Source: an uncultured Anaeroplasma sp.
GTDB taxonomy: Bacteria > Bacillota_I > Bacilli_A > Acholeplasmatales > Anaeroplasmataceae
NCBI GenBank assembly: GCA_934216145.1
Contig: CAKQBG010000012.1
Span: forward strand, 1 to 38,507
Reading direction: 5' to 3'
DNA length: 38,507 bases
Shown here: positions 9,929 through 18,174 of the stretch, piece after piece
Layout of the letters: every line of letters begins with the position of its first letter
Numbering within the stretch: the first letter of the stretch is position 1
Program-made: the position numbers and the translations under genes
The notes under the pieces: generated by a model
What the model saw: the letters and a program-made list of their open reading frames with translations, nothing else
The model's database searches: none
Told to the model about the DNA's origin: nothing

Positions 9929-10197
9929 TAGATATAAAAATAATAAATTGAAATTTGGACATTTTATGTACGAGGTATATTGCTATTCTTAAGAAAAAGA
10001 CACGACTATAGTTTCAAAAAACTTTTCTTAATTATATGCCTCTAAAAAAGAAAAAAGCTGGGAGTTAAAGATTCTCTCAGCTAACTTATTTCTATAGTGA
10101 TGGAATGACCTTAATATTTGTCTAGCTTTAAAGTTTTTTTTAGGTTCACTAAATGCACTAATGATTAATATAAATATTACTTTATTACTATTACACG
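9929..10197. other. Gene-free interval with one minus-strand hairpin
   Basis: No supported gene. A hairpin at 10056-10082 (agctgggag/ctctcagct, 8 of 9 paired) is followed on minus by a T-rich run and could be a terminator. The minus strand above it (about 10062-10165) has a short open stretch including RQILRSFHHYRNKLAERIF, which resembles the C-terminal end of some transposases, but the match is weak. The rest shows nothing recognisable. Confidence 0.45.
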
Positions 10198-10240
10198 AAA
10201 AAAGACAATAAACTATTAATTGATAATATATCTATTGTCC
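10198..10240 (-). terminator. Terminator of the yitT-family gene
   Basis: On minus, gacaata pairs with tattgtc across a 22-nt loop, followed by a T6 run. It lies 12 bp beyond the stop codon at 10252. Confidence 0.7.
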
Positions 10241-10251
10241 TAATAATTATT

Positions 10252-11211
10252 TTATACAATTGTTTTTTTGATAAATTTACCCTTAACTCTTTTAATTGGG
10301 CTTAGGGTTACAAAAGCATGAGAATCATATTTATCTATTATTTTCATAACTCTATCAATTTCATATGTAGAAACAACACAATAGACCTCTGTTCTTTCAT
10401 GATGGGTATATCCCCCTTCAGTGTGAATAAGTGTACAGCCTCTTTTTAGCTGTTCCATAATGTCATGAGAAATTGCTTCACTATAGTCAGAGAAAATGTG
10501 CATTCCTGTATAGGTATATGATGTATGTATTTTATCTGTAACAAGGCTATTTAGAATCATTCTAACGATTGTGAATAATACTACAATCCAGTTTCCACCT
10601 TGAACGTATACACCACCGATTACTGAAATTAAAATATTAAATATTAATGTTATATTTCCAAGAGATATATTTTTATGCAATGCTAAAGCCTGTGATATTA
10701 CGTCAATTCCACCTGTTGATACTCCGTATTTTAGTGCTAGTCCTGATGATACTCCTGCAATTAGTCCCCCAAATATCGCAAGTGTTAGGATTCCGCCATA
10801 ATTAGTTACATCTCCATTAAGTGTTTTGATTGGTTCAGCAAGGCTTTGAAATGGACTCCAGCCTGTTGCTTCTAGTATACCTGTTGCGAGTGATTGAACA
10901 AGAATTGCGATAATTGAGTAGATTGCAAATCTCATTGATACAAATTTAAATCCGATTATAGCGATAGGTACATTTACAATAAATATAATCCAACCTAGAT
11001 TCATATATCCACCACAATTATCAATTATTCCTTGGATTAGCTGAGCTAGACCAGTTGCTCCACCTGAATATAGTTTTGCAGGTGTTAGGAATAAAACAGT
11101 TGCGAATGATAATAGTATGTTTGATACTAATACAATTGCTAATCTAAAACAAATATCAAGTATTTCATTTTTATTGATATTAAATATTTTCTTTTTGTTT
11201 TTTGTTTCCAT
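10252..11211 (-). CDS. YitT family membrane protein (DUF161 + DUF2179)
   Basis: The function is unknown; it is a widespread Firmicutes membrane protein. The 319-residue product has five or six transmembrane helices in residues about 20-220 (pattern YSGGATGLAQLIQGI, GVSTGGIDVISQALA) and a soluble C-terminal DUF2179 domain (about 235-315) with GCTLIHTEGGYTHHERTEVY. A longer frame opens at 11238, but that ATG sits between the -10 box and the predicted transcription start. The ATG at 11211 follows a ggagattt ribosome site and is preferred. Monocistronic, divergent from the M3 peptidase gene. Confidence 0.9.
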   Translation of the reverse strand: METKNKKKIFNINKNEILDICFRLAIVLVSNILLSFATVLFLTPAKLYSGGATGLAQLIQGIIDNCGGYMNLGWIIFIVNVPIAIIGFKFVSMRFAIYSIIAILVQSLATGILEATGWSPFQSLAEPIKTLNGDVTNYGGILTLAIFGGLIAGVSSGLALKYGVSTGGIDVISQALALHKNISLGNITLIFNILISVIGGVYVQGGNWIVVLFTIVRMILNSLVTDKIHTSYTYTGMHIFSDYSEAISHDIMEQLKRGCTLIHTEGGYTHHERTEVYCVVSTYEIDRVMKIIDKYDSHAFVTLSPIKRVKGKFIKKTIV

Positions 11212-11238
11212 AAGTAAATCTCCATTTTTTCTTTGCAT

Positions 11239-11267
11239 ATTATATATTATTTTTCACTTCATATCAA
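11239..11267 (-). promoter_or_regulatory. Promoter of the yitT-family gene
   Basis: On minus, TTGATA (11262-11267), a 17-bp spacer and TATAAT (11239-11244). It places transcription start near 11232 and so decides the start codon at 11211. Confidence 0.8.
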
Positions 11268-11275
11268 TATTTGAG

Positions 11276-11304
11276 TTGTAAAGAATACAAAAATGAATTA
11301 CAAT
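11276..11304 (+). promoter_or_regulatory. Promoter of the M3 peptidase operon
   Basis: TTGTAA (11276-11281), a 17-bp spacer and TACAAT (11299-11304). A small palindrome, tgcttat/ataagca, lies just downstream in the leader. This promoter may serve the whole run to 18681. Confidence 0.65.
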
Positions 11305-11342
11305 TAAATTATATTGCTTATAAATAAGCATAGGAGGGAATT

Positions 11343-13025
11343 ATGAAATTTAAAGATTATAAATATGTAAGACCAGATTTTAATGCTGTAGCAGGTAGGC
11401 TTGAGGCATTAGCTAAAAAAATAGAAGCCTCTTTAGTTTTAGAGGAAATAGAAGCTTGTATAGATGAATTATTTAAAATTCAAAATGAATATGAAACAAT
11501 GACTACTCTTGCGATGATAAGAAGTACAATTGATACTAATGATGAGTTTTATAGTAAGGAGCTTGAGGTAATTCAAGAGGAATCTAATATTGTTACTAGT
11601 AAAGAAACTCTTTTATATAAGGTATTAGTAGAGCATAAGCTTCGTAGTGAATTAGAGAAGAAATATGGATCATATTGGTTTAAATCAATGGAGATTTCTT
11701 TAAAATGCTATGATGATTCTGTTAGTGATTTATTAGTAGCTGAAAGTAAGCTTACTACTGAATATGATAGAGTTATGGCTAGTGCTCAAATTGAGTTTAA
11801 TGGTAAAATTAATAATTTAAGTCAAATGAAGGTTTATACATCATCAACTGATAGAAATATTAGATTTTCAGCCATGAAGAAGATTAATGAATTTTTATCA
11901 TCAAAGGAAGAGCAAATTGATGATATTTATGATAAGCTTGTTCATATTAGAACTGATATAGCTCATAAGCTAGGATTTAAGAATTTTATTGAGCTTGGCT
12001 ATTTACGAATGGGTAGAACTGATTATGATGATAAAGATGTATCAAAATATCGTAAGCAGGTCGTTGATTATTTAGTTCCTGTAGCTAATAAGATTATAAA
12101 GGAAAATGCTTTAAATATTGGAATTGAAAATCCTAAATTTTATGATTTAGGCTTACAATTTTTAGATGGTAATCCTACTCCTAAGGGAAATAAGGATGAG
12201 TTGGTTCAAAAGGCTTTAAATATGTATAGTGAAATGTCTAAAGAAACTAAGGAATTCTTTACATTTATGGTTGAACATGAGCTTTTAGATTTAGAAACTA
12301 AAAAAGGTAAGCAAAATGGTGGTTATTGTACATATATTAATGGTTATAATTCTCCATTTATTTTTTCTAATTTTAATGGTACATCAGCTGATGTTGATGT
12401 ATTAACACATGAGGCTGGTCATGCGTTTATGGCTTATTTAGCATCTAAGGATATAAAGAATCCAAGCTTAATTTGGCCAACAAGTGAGGCTTGTGAGATT
12501 CATTCTATGTCTATGGAATTTTTAGCATATCCGTGGATGGATGATTTCTTTAAGGAGGATACTAGAAAGTATAAGATATCTCATACTAATGATGCGTTAA
12601 CATTTATTCCATATGGATGCTGTGTAGATCATTTTCAGCATTTAGTATATGAAAATCCTGATGCTACAAAAAATGAGCGTAAGGAAATGTGGAAAAAATG
12701 TGAGAAGCTTTATACTCCATGGAGAGATATGGAGGGATTAGAGATGTATGAAAAGGGAAATTTCTGGTATAATCAACTTCATATATTCCAAACTCCATTC
12801 TATTACATTGATTATACATTAGCTCAGGTTTGTGCTTTAGAGTTCTATGTTGAAAGCTTAGAGGATAGAGAGAAAACTTGGGATAGATATGTTAAGCTAT
12901 GCAAGCTTGGAGGTTCTAAATCATTCCTTGAGCTATTAGATTCAGTTGGCTTACATAATCCATTTAAGGATGGTGGAATTGAATTTATTGTTAAGAGGAT
13001 TATTGAAGTTAAAAAAACATATTAA
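11343..13025 (+). CDS. M3 family oligoendopeptidase (PepF-like)
   Basis: It is a cytoplasmic zinc metallopeptidase that trims short peptides. The 560-residue product has the thimet-oligopeptidase all-helical fold, the zinc motif HEAGH at 356-360 and the third ligand probably Glu385 in SEACEIHS. The C-terminal half contains GNFWYNQLHIFQTPFYYIDY, which is characteristic of bacterial M3 oligoendopeptidases. The start at ATG 11343 follows an aggaggga site. It is first in a tightly spaced series of ten genes, 14 bp before the XRE regulator. PepF proper is nearer 600 residues, so this belongs to the shorter M3 branch. Confidence 0.92.
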   Translation: MKFKDYKYVRPDFNAVAGRLEALAKKIEASLVLEEIEACIDELFKIQNEYETMTTLAMIRSTIDTNDEFYSKELEVIQEESNIVTSKETLLYKVLVEHKLRSELEKKYGSYWFKSMEISLKCYDDSVSDLLVAESKLTTEYDRVMASAQIEFNGKINNLSQMKVYTSSTDRNIRFSAMKKINEFLSSKEEQIDDIYDKLVHIRTDIAHKLGFKNFIELGYLRMGRTDYDDKDVSKYRKQVVDYLVPVANKIIKENALNIGIENPKFYDLGLQFLDGNPTPKGNKDELVQKALNMYSEMSKETKEFFTFMVEHELLDLETKKGKQNGGYCTYINGYNSPFIFSNFNGTSADVDVLTHEAGHAFMAYLASKDIKNPSLIWPTSEACEIHSMSMEFLAYPWMDDFFKEDTRKYKISHTNDALTFIPYGCCVDHFQHLVYENPDATKNERKEMWKKCEKLYTPWRDMEGLEMYEKGNFWYNQLHIFQTPFYYIDYTLAQVCALEFYVESLEDREKTWDRYVKLCKLGGSKSFLELLDSVGLHNPFKDGGIEFIVKRIIEVKKTY

Positions 13026-13039
13026 AGGATGGGATAGCT

Positions 13040-13240
13040 TTGAAAAACCTTGTTTATAGCTTTAGAAAATCTAAACATCTCACTCAGGAGGATCTAGCAA
13101 GGCTTGTAGGAGTAACAAGACAAACAATAATTTCGATTGAGCAGGGGAAGTATGTGGCATCTTTGCCATTAGCCTTGAAATTCGCGAAAATATTTGATAC
13201 AACAGTCGAGAAGATATTTGAACTAGAGGAGGGAGATTAA
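13040..13240 (+). CDS. XRE family transcriptional regulator (small)
   Basis: The 66-residue DNA-binding protein is almost entirely one HTH_3 domain: KHLTQEDLARLVGVTRQTII (about 13-32) followed by IEQGKYVASLPLALKFAKIF. It starts with TTG at 13040, supported by an aaggatggga site, because no in-frame ATG or GTG opens the domain. Its TAA overlaps the ATG of the next gene (TAATG). Such minimal XRE proteins coupled to a small membrane protein are common in Firmicutes. The target is unknown, possibly its own operon. Confidence 0.9.
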   Translation: MKNLVYSFRKSKHLTQEDLARLVGVTRQTIISIEQGKYVASLPLALKFAKIFDTTVEKIFELEEGD

Positions 13241-13716
13241 TGGAAACCTTTGATAAATTTTTGAAAAGTACTAAGCTCAAGCTTATTATTATGAGTATTT
13301 CTACCTTAACTCCAATAATAATTATTATTGTTATGAATATATTAGGAGATACCCTAATTAATCTTGAGAATGGTGTTTTTGCGGATATATTAAAAACAGA
13401 TATGATTGTTTTTACTTATTTATTATTAGCTTTATTTGAGGGTGTAATAATATATAAAGTATATAAATATGCAAGAATTTTATTAAATAGTGATTATGCT
13501 AATAAAGAATTTATTAAAAAGAGAGATGAAAGAAATAGATTCATAAAAAGCCAGGCAAGTAATTTAATTACTAAGATATTTATTTATGTATTAGTAGTTA
13601 TTACTATATTTACAGCCTTCACTAATCGTGTTTTATTTTATTCACTATTTTTTATTTTGATAGTTTATTTTATTATTTATATAATAGTTACAATATATTT
13701 TTACAAAAAATATTAA
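13240..13716 (+). CDS. Small membrane protein coupled to the XRE regulator
   Basis: Not assigned to a characterised family. It has 158 residues and about four hydrophobic helices (near 13-33, 55-75, 108-125, 130-153), separated by a charged cytoplasmic loop rich in K, R, D and E (about 85-100, KKRDERNRFIKSQA). The DERxRxI pattern resembles DUF2178/DUF3796-type membrane partners of small XRE regulators. It is translationally coupled to the regulator and lies 14 bp before uppP. A sensor or immunity-type role is possible but not shown. Confidence 0.7.
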   Translation: METFDKFLKSTKLKLIIMSISTLTPIIIIIVMNILGDTLINLENGVFADILKTDMIVFTYLLLALFEGVIIYKVYKYARILLNSDYANKEFIKKRDERNRFIKSQASNLITKIFIYVLVVITIFTAFTNRVLFYSLFFILIVYFIIYIIVTIYFYKKY

Positions 13717-13730
13717 TTAGGAGAGAAAAA

Positions 13731-14603
13731 ATGGGTTTTGTTGAAGTTTTAAAGGCAATTTTATTTGGTATTGTAGAGGGAATTACAGAGTGGCTTCCTG
13801 TTAGTAGTACAGGACATATGATTATTCTAGAAAGCCTATTTGATGTTAAAAATACTTATAGTGATGCGTTTTGGAGCTTATTTTTAGTTGTTATTCAATT
13901 GGGCGCGATTATCGCAGTTGTTATTTGCTTTTTTAATAAGCTTAATCCCTTTGGTGGTAAATCTTTAGCTGATCCTTCAAGAAAGAAGAATCAAGCTGAA
14001 AAGAAGAGTATTTGGCTTTTATGGGCTAAGGTTATTGTTGCTTGTGTTCCTGCTGCTATAGTGGGATTAGTATTAGATGATGTATTAGATAAGTATTTAT
14101 ATAATTCTATTACAGTTTCTATTACTTTAATTATTTATGGTGTATTATTTATTGTTCTTGAAATTTGGAATAAGAAAAGAAGCTTTAAGATTACAAGCTC
14201 TAGTGATTTAACTTGGAGACAAGCAATATTAATTGGATGCTTTCAGCTTTTAGCTTTAATTCCTGGTACATCTAGAAGTGGTGTTACTATTTTAGGTGCT
14301 ATGCTATTATTATGTAATAGAGAGGTGGCATCAGAATTTTCATTCTTTTTATCAATTCCAGTAATGCTTGGTGCTTCATTAGTAAAGATTGTTAAATTCT
14401 TTATAAAAGGTAATCCTATTCAATCTACTGAGCTATTATTCTTAGGAATAGGCTGTATTGTAGCGTTTGGTGTTAGTATGCTTGTTATTAAGTTATTAAT
14501 GTCATTTATTAAGAAGCATGATTTTAAGGTATTTGGTTATTATCGTATTGTATTAGGTATTGTATTAATTATTTTATTATTAACAGGCGTTATGGTAGCC
14601 TAA
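13731..14603 (+). CDS. uppP: Undecaprenyl-diphosphatase (UppP/BacA)
   Basis: It removes a phosphate from undecaprenyl pyrophosphate to recycle the lipid carrier for wall synthesis, and often gives bacitracin tolerance. The 290-residue, roughly eight-helix protein has both BacA motifs: EGITEWLPVSSTGH at 16-29 (catalytic Glu16/Glu20, His29) and PGTSRSG at 178-184. The length is normal for the family. An aggagag site precedes ATG 13731. It lies within the ten-gene run, and the PAP2 phosphatase three genes on may share its substrate. Confidence 0.97.
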   Translation: MGFVEVLKAILFGIVEGITEWLPVSSTGHMIILESLFDVKNTYSDAFWSLFLVVIQLGAIIAVVICFFNKLNPFGGKSLADPSRKKNQAEKKSIWLLWAKVIVACVPAAIVGLVLDDVLDKYLYNSITVSITLIIYGVLFIVLEIWNKKRSFKITSSSDLTWRQAILIGCFQLLALIPGTSRSGVTILGAMLLLCNREVASEFSFFLSIPVMLGASLVKIVKFFIKGNPIQSTELLFLGIGCIVAFGVSMLVIKLLMSFIKKHDFKVFGYYRIVLGIVLIILLLTGVMVA

Positions 14604-14616
14604 GGAGGAGTAGCAT

Positions 14617-15912
14617 ATGAGGCTTTTAAAGTATTGTAAAAATAATATGTATTTAGAGCCTCTATGCCTTTTCTTTTTAATATTGGCATTTACTCTAGAT
14701 AATCCAGTGAATACATTAACTGGATTTTATTCAATATTAAAGTGTCCATCTATATTGTTGACTGATTATGTTTATGTTGGTGGAATTGGAGCTGCATTTT
14801 TTAATGTAGCTATTAATTTATTATTTAATATATTATTATTGAAAATATTACATGTTGAGATTAATGGTCCTATTTTTGCAGGTATTATGATGATTGTAGG
14901 ATTCTCCTTTTTTGGTAAGAATGTATTCAATGGATTGTCTATTTATTTAGGTATATGGATATTTTCTAGAATTAAGAAGCGTCCCTTTAGAAATTATATT
15001 ATTTCAGTATTATTTTCAGGAGGATTATCTCCAATTGTAAGCTATTCTATTTATGGCTTTGGTCTTCCTTATTATTTTTCTATTCCTCTTGGTATAGTGG
15101 TTGGAGTTATTGTTGGTATATTGATACCTAGCTTTGCGGCTCATACTATATCATTCCATCAGGGCTATAATTTATATAATACTGGCTTTGCGTTAGGTAT
15201 TATTTCTTGTGTTTTTTATGGTATTTTTACTTTATGTGGTTTAAAGGTTGAAAATGTTCATGAGTATGATTCTACTAATTATTGGATTTTTTATATTGTT
15301 TTAGGTGTATTTATATTATGCTGTATAATTCAAGCTAATGTATTAGATCATAAAGTATGGAAAAAGTATTTAGAGCTTTTAAAGAGTAATGGACGTTTAG
15401 TATCAGATTACATTAGAGATTATGGAAGAGAAACAGTTTGGATTAATTATGCCATAAATTGTATTTTTATTTTATTATTGTTAATGCTATTTAATATACC
15501 ATTAAATGGTATTGTGTTTGGTAGTGTTGTTGCGATATTGGGATGTAGTGGATTTGGATTACATATTAAAAATTATATTCCAGTATTTTTAGGAGCTTCT
15601 TTAGCATTTTTTATTAAAATGCTTGTTAGAGGTAGTATTGGTATTGATATGGATTCAGATTTAGCTATTATTGTAGCGATTATTTTCTCTACAGGCTTAG
15701 CTCCTATTTGTGGAAAGTATGGTATTGTTTATGGAATATTAATTGGATTTATTCATATAGCTATTATTCCATTAATGATTAATCTTCAGGGAGGCTTTGA
15801 TTTATATAATAATGGACTAGCCTGTGGCTTTGAGGCTGCATTAGTTCAGGTTATTGCTGAAAATATATTTATTAAGGAGAGAAGACATGCGAAGAAATCA
15901 AAAGATTGGTAA
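14617..15912 (+). CDS. DUF1576 family membrane protein with internal duplication
   Basis: The function is unknown. The 431-residue protein has about 12-14 hydrophobic helices arranged as two related halves. NGPIFAGIMMIVGFSFFGKN near 83 is echoed by NGIVFGSVVAILGCSGFGLH near 292, and FHQGYNLYNTGFALGI near 185 by LQGGFDLYNNGLACGF near 388. Such duplication is typical of transporters, so a transport role is inferred. An aaggaggag site precedes ATG 14617. The gene overlaps the next one by 26 nt. Confidence 0.85.
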   Translation: MRLLKYCKNNMYLEPLCLFFLILAFTLDNPVNTLTGFYSILKCPSILLTDYVYVGGIGAAFFNVAINLLFNILLLKILHVEINGPIFAGIMMIVGFSFFGKNVFNGLSIYLGIWIFSRIKKRPFRNYIISVLFSGGLSPIVSYSIYGFGLPYYFSIPLGIVVGVIVGILIPSFAAHTISFHQGYNLYNTGFALGIISCVFYGIFTLCGLKVENVHEYDSTNYWIFYIVLGVFILCCIIQANVLDHKVWKKYLELLKSNGRLVSDYIRDYGRETVWINYAINCIFILLLLMLFNIPLNGIVFGSVVAILGCSGFGLHIKNYIPVFLGASLAFFIKMLVRGSIGIDMDSDLAIIVAIIFSTGLAPICGKYGIVYGILIGFIHIAIIPLMINLQGGFDLYNNGLACGFEAALVQVIAENIFIKERRHAKKSKDW

Positions 15913-16222
15913 GATTACTAATGAAATACTTTATTATTTATTACAGGAATATACTAATCATGTTAAAATTGATATAAAAGAAAATGATGAGGGCTTTATT
16001 ATTAAATTTACACTTGGTGGTTGTAATAGTAGAGATTTAGAAATCCTAAAGGAATTAATTAAGCCTAATAGAGATGAGGCTATTGAGGAATATGGTTCAT
16101 TTTTAATGGGTGAAGGCGATGATGAATACGATTTTGAGCTTTTAGGTTCTATGGTTGATTTTTATAGAGTTAATGGTAATGAAAAAGAGACTATTATTGA
16201 ACTAGGTGTTAATTATGAATAA
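15887..16222 (+). CDS. Hypothetical acidic cytoplasmic protein
   Basis: Not recognised. The 111-residue soluble protein has no signal or membrane segment. It is acidic, with a conserved-looking core IKFTLGGCNSRDLEILKELI and SFLMGEGDDEYDFELLGSMV. The start is placed at ATG 15887 after an aaggagag site; a longer frame from 15854 lacks a ribosome site. It overlaps DUF1576 by 26 nt and PAP2 by 8 nt, so it is embedded in the operon and likely co-translated. It may be a regulatory partner of the DUF1576 protein, based on position only. Confidence 0.75.
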   Translation: MRRNQKIGKITNEILYYLLQEYTNHVKIDIKENDEGFIIKFTLGGCNSRDLEILKELIKPNRDEAIEEYGSFLMGEGDDEYDFELLGSMVDFYRVNGNEKETIIELGVNYE

Positions 16223-16895
16223 GAGAAATATTGTGTTATTATCTATTGGATTTTTAGGTTTGTTTTTATTTATATTAATGTATATATTAGTATTGAATGC
16301 TAGTGAACCTTTGACTATTGATTATGCTGTAAGAGATTTTTGTTACAGCATAAGAGGTGAAAAATATAATTTTTGTTATTGGTTTTTTAGAATTATAACT
16401 GAATTTGGATATTTATATTTTGTTGTAGCTTTAGGTATTATTGCTATATTTTTATTTAGATTAGATAATAGATTCTTTATTTATGTTTTTATTTTAGTAT
16501 TGGCTACTGCTTTACAAATAGCTATTAAGGATAATGTTTCTAGAACTAGACCAATTGAAGCTATGAGATGGGTTAGTGAGTCTTCAACAAGCTTCCCATC
16601 AGGCCATTCTATGACAAGTGGTGTTATTTCTAGCTATTTCATTTTTTTAATTTGGGAGAGTAAGCATAAGAAAAGAGATAAGGGTATTTGTATTTCTATT
16701 ATTAGTGTTATTTATTTATTAGTTATTATTTCTAGATTGATTTTGGGTGTTCATTATTTTTCTGATGTTATTGCAGGAGTATCATTAGGTATTTTTATGG
16801 GTATTATTGGTATTTTTATTTATTTGTTATTTGATAAGCTTGAGATTTTAAATACTCCTTTGATTTTTAAGGATAAGGATAATTGGGTTTTATGA
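16215..16895 (+). CDS. PAP2 family lipid phosphatase
   Basis: It is a membrane phosphatase for lipid phosphates or pyrophosphates, with undecaprenyl pyrophosphate and phosphatidylglycerol phosphate as likely family substrates. The 226-residue protein has about six helices and the three-part active site: K105-x6-RP (112-113), PSGH (128-131) and SR-x5-H-x3-D (R174, H180, D184). ATG 16215 is used because aggtg lies 6 nt upstream; a GTG at 16206 would extend the frame by three codons. It ends in an ATGA overlap with apbE. It may back up UppP, encoded 1.6 kb upstream in the same run. Confidence 0.93.
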   Translation: MNKRNIVLLSIGFLGLFLFILMYILVLNASEPLTIDYAVRDFCYSIRGEKYNFCYWFFRIITEFGYLYFVVALGIIAIFLFRLDNRFFIYVFILVLATALQIAIKDNVSRTRPIEAMRWVSESSTSFPSGHSMTSGVISSYFIFLIWESKHKKRDKGICISIISVIYLLVIISRLILGVHYFSDVIAGVSLGIFMGIIGIFIYLLFDKLEILNTPLIFKDKDNWVL

Positions 16896-17842
16896 AGAGA
16901 ATAAATATTTTATTAGGATTTTTAGTTTTATTTATTCTTTCATCATGTAATAGTATAAAAATAAATGAAATGAATCCGATTATTGCATTAGATACTGTAA
17001 TTAGTATTACATTTTATAATAGTGATAATTATTTGGAATGCTATAATGATATTAAAAAGATATATTATAATGTTGATGATATAGCTGATGATTTTAATAG
17101 TAAGAATGGTAATGTTTATGATTTAAATTCTAATAGAGAAATTAAAATGAATAAGGATTTAAAGGAGCTTATTGAATATGCCTTAGAATATAAGGATATT
17201 ACTAATGGTAGCTTTAATCCTTTTATTGGTAGATTATCTCATTTGTGGAAGTCTCATCTTGATAACAAGACTGTATTAGATAATGAGACTATTTCTAAAG
17301 AAATTTCTATTATGAATCATACCTCTATTTCTTTTTGTGATGATAGTATTAGGCTTATTGGTGATGGTAATTTAGATTTAGGTGGCATCGCTAAGGGGTA
17401 CGCAACTATGAAGGCTTATGAGTGTATAAAGAGTTATGGTATTACTGATTTTATATTAAATGCTGGAAGTAGTAATATTGTTTGTGGTAATAAGCCTAAT
17501 GGCGCTTTTAGGCTAGGCTTAAATGATCCTTATGGTAGTGGATATATTAAGGTTATTAATATTAACAATAAATGTATTTCTACATCTAGTGGTGAACATC
17601 AAAATGTTATTATTGGTGATGTAAGATACCATCATTTGATTAATCCTTTTACAGGTTACCCTACTAATTATTATGATTCAGTTATTACATTTGGAGATAA
17701 TAGTATGGCTTTAGATGTTTATTCAACGGCTATTTCAATGATGGATATTGATAGTGCGGTTGAATTTGCTAGTAAAGAAAATATTGATGTAATTCTTTAT
17801 AAGGATGGTAAAATACTTTATGAAGGAAAAGAAGTATACTAA
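16892..17842 (+). CDS. apbE: FAD:protein FMN transferase (ApbE), lipoprotein
   Basis: It attaches FMN covalently to Thr/Ser of extracytoplasmic redox proteins. The 316-residue product has a lipoprotein signal (lipobox LSSC, Cys19), DTVISITFY near 34, the flavin/Mg site DLGGIAKGYA (162-171), LNAGSSNI, HHLINPFTG (247-255) and the C-terminal metal Asp275 with STAISMM. ATG 16892 forms an ATGA overlap with the PAP2 stop, preferred to a TTG at 16883. It is followed by the NusG-II-domain and Gx transporter genes, a set seen with flavinylated electron-transfer systems. No flavinylated substrate protein is in the window. Confidence 0.94.
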   Translation: MKRINILLGFLVLFILSSCNSIKINEMNPIIALDTVISITFYNSDNYLECYNDIKKIYYNVDDIADDFNSKNGNVYDLNSNREIKMNKDLKELIEYALEYKDITNGSFNPFIGRLSHLWKSHLDNKTVLDNETISKEISIMNHTSISFCDDSIRLIGDGNLDLGGIAKGYATMKAYECIKSYGITDFILNAGSSNIVCGNKPNGAFRLGLNDPYGSGYIKVININNKCISTSSGEHQNVIIGDVRYHHLINPFTGYPTNYYDSVITFGDNSMALDVYSTAISMMDIDSAVEFASKENIDVILYKDGKILYEGKEVY

Positions 17843-18173
17843 GATTAGAAATGATATTATTTTAATAGCTATTATTTTAGTTATTATAGGAGCTTTATTT
17901 TTAGTTTATTTTTTAAATAGATCTAATGGTAAAAGAGCTTTAATATATCATGATTCAGAATTAATATTAGAGGTTGATTTGAATACTGATAGAGAATATA
18001 TAGTTAAGGGTGATATTTCCTCTATGATTATCGTTGTTAATGATGGAGGGATTTTTGTTAAGGAAAGTGGATGTCCTAATCAAACCTGTGTTAATGAAGG
18101 TAGTATTATGTATAGTAATGAGGTTATTGCTTGCCTACCAAATCATATTTATATTAAAATAAAAGAGGATTAG
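17820..18173 (+). CDS. NusG domain II-containing membrane-anchored protein
   Basis: The 117-residue protein has one N-terminal helix (about 11-33) and an extracytoplasmic NusG_II (PF07009-type) domain. The domain shows the conserved KESGCPNQTC motif and ACLPNHIYIKI near the C terminus, giving three cysteines. Its molecular role is unknown, but it regularly accompanies ApbE and Gx transporter genes. ATG 17820 lies inside the end of apbE, overlapping by 23 nt. An in-frame ATG at 17805 is possible but would sit almost on the aagg motif. It is separated by 1 nt from the Gx gene. Confidence 0.87.
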   Translation: MKEKKYTKIRNDIILIAIILVIIGALFLVYFLNRSNGKRALIYHDSELILEVDLNTDREYIVKGDISSMIIVVNDGGIFVKESGCPNQTCVNEGSIMYSNEVIACLPNHIYIKIKED

Positions 18174-18174
18174 T

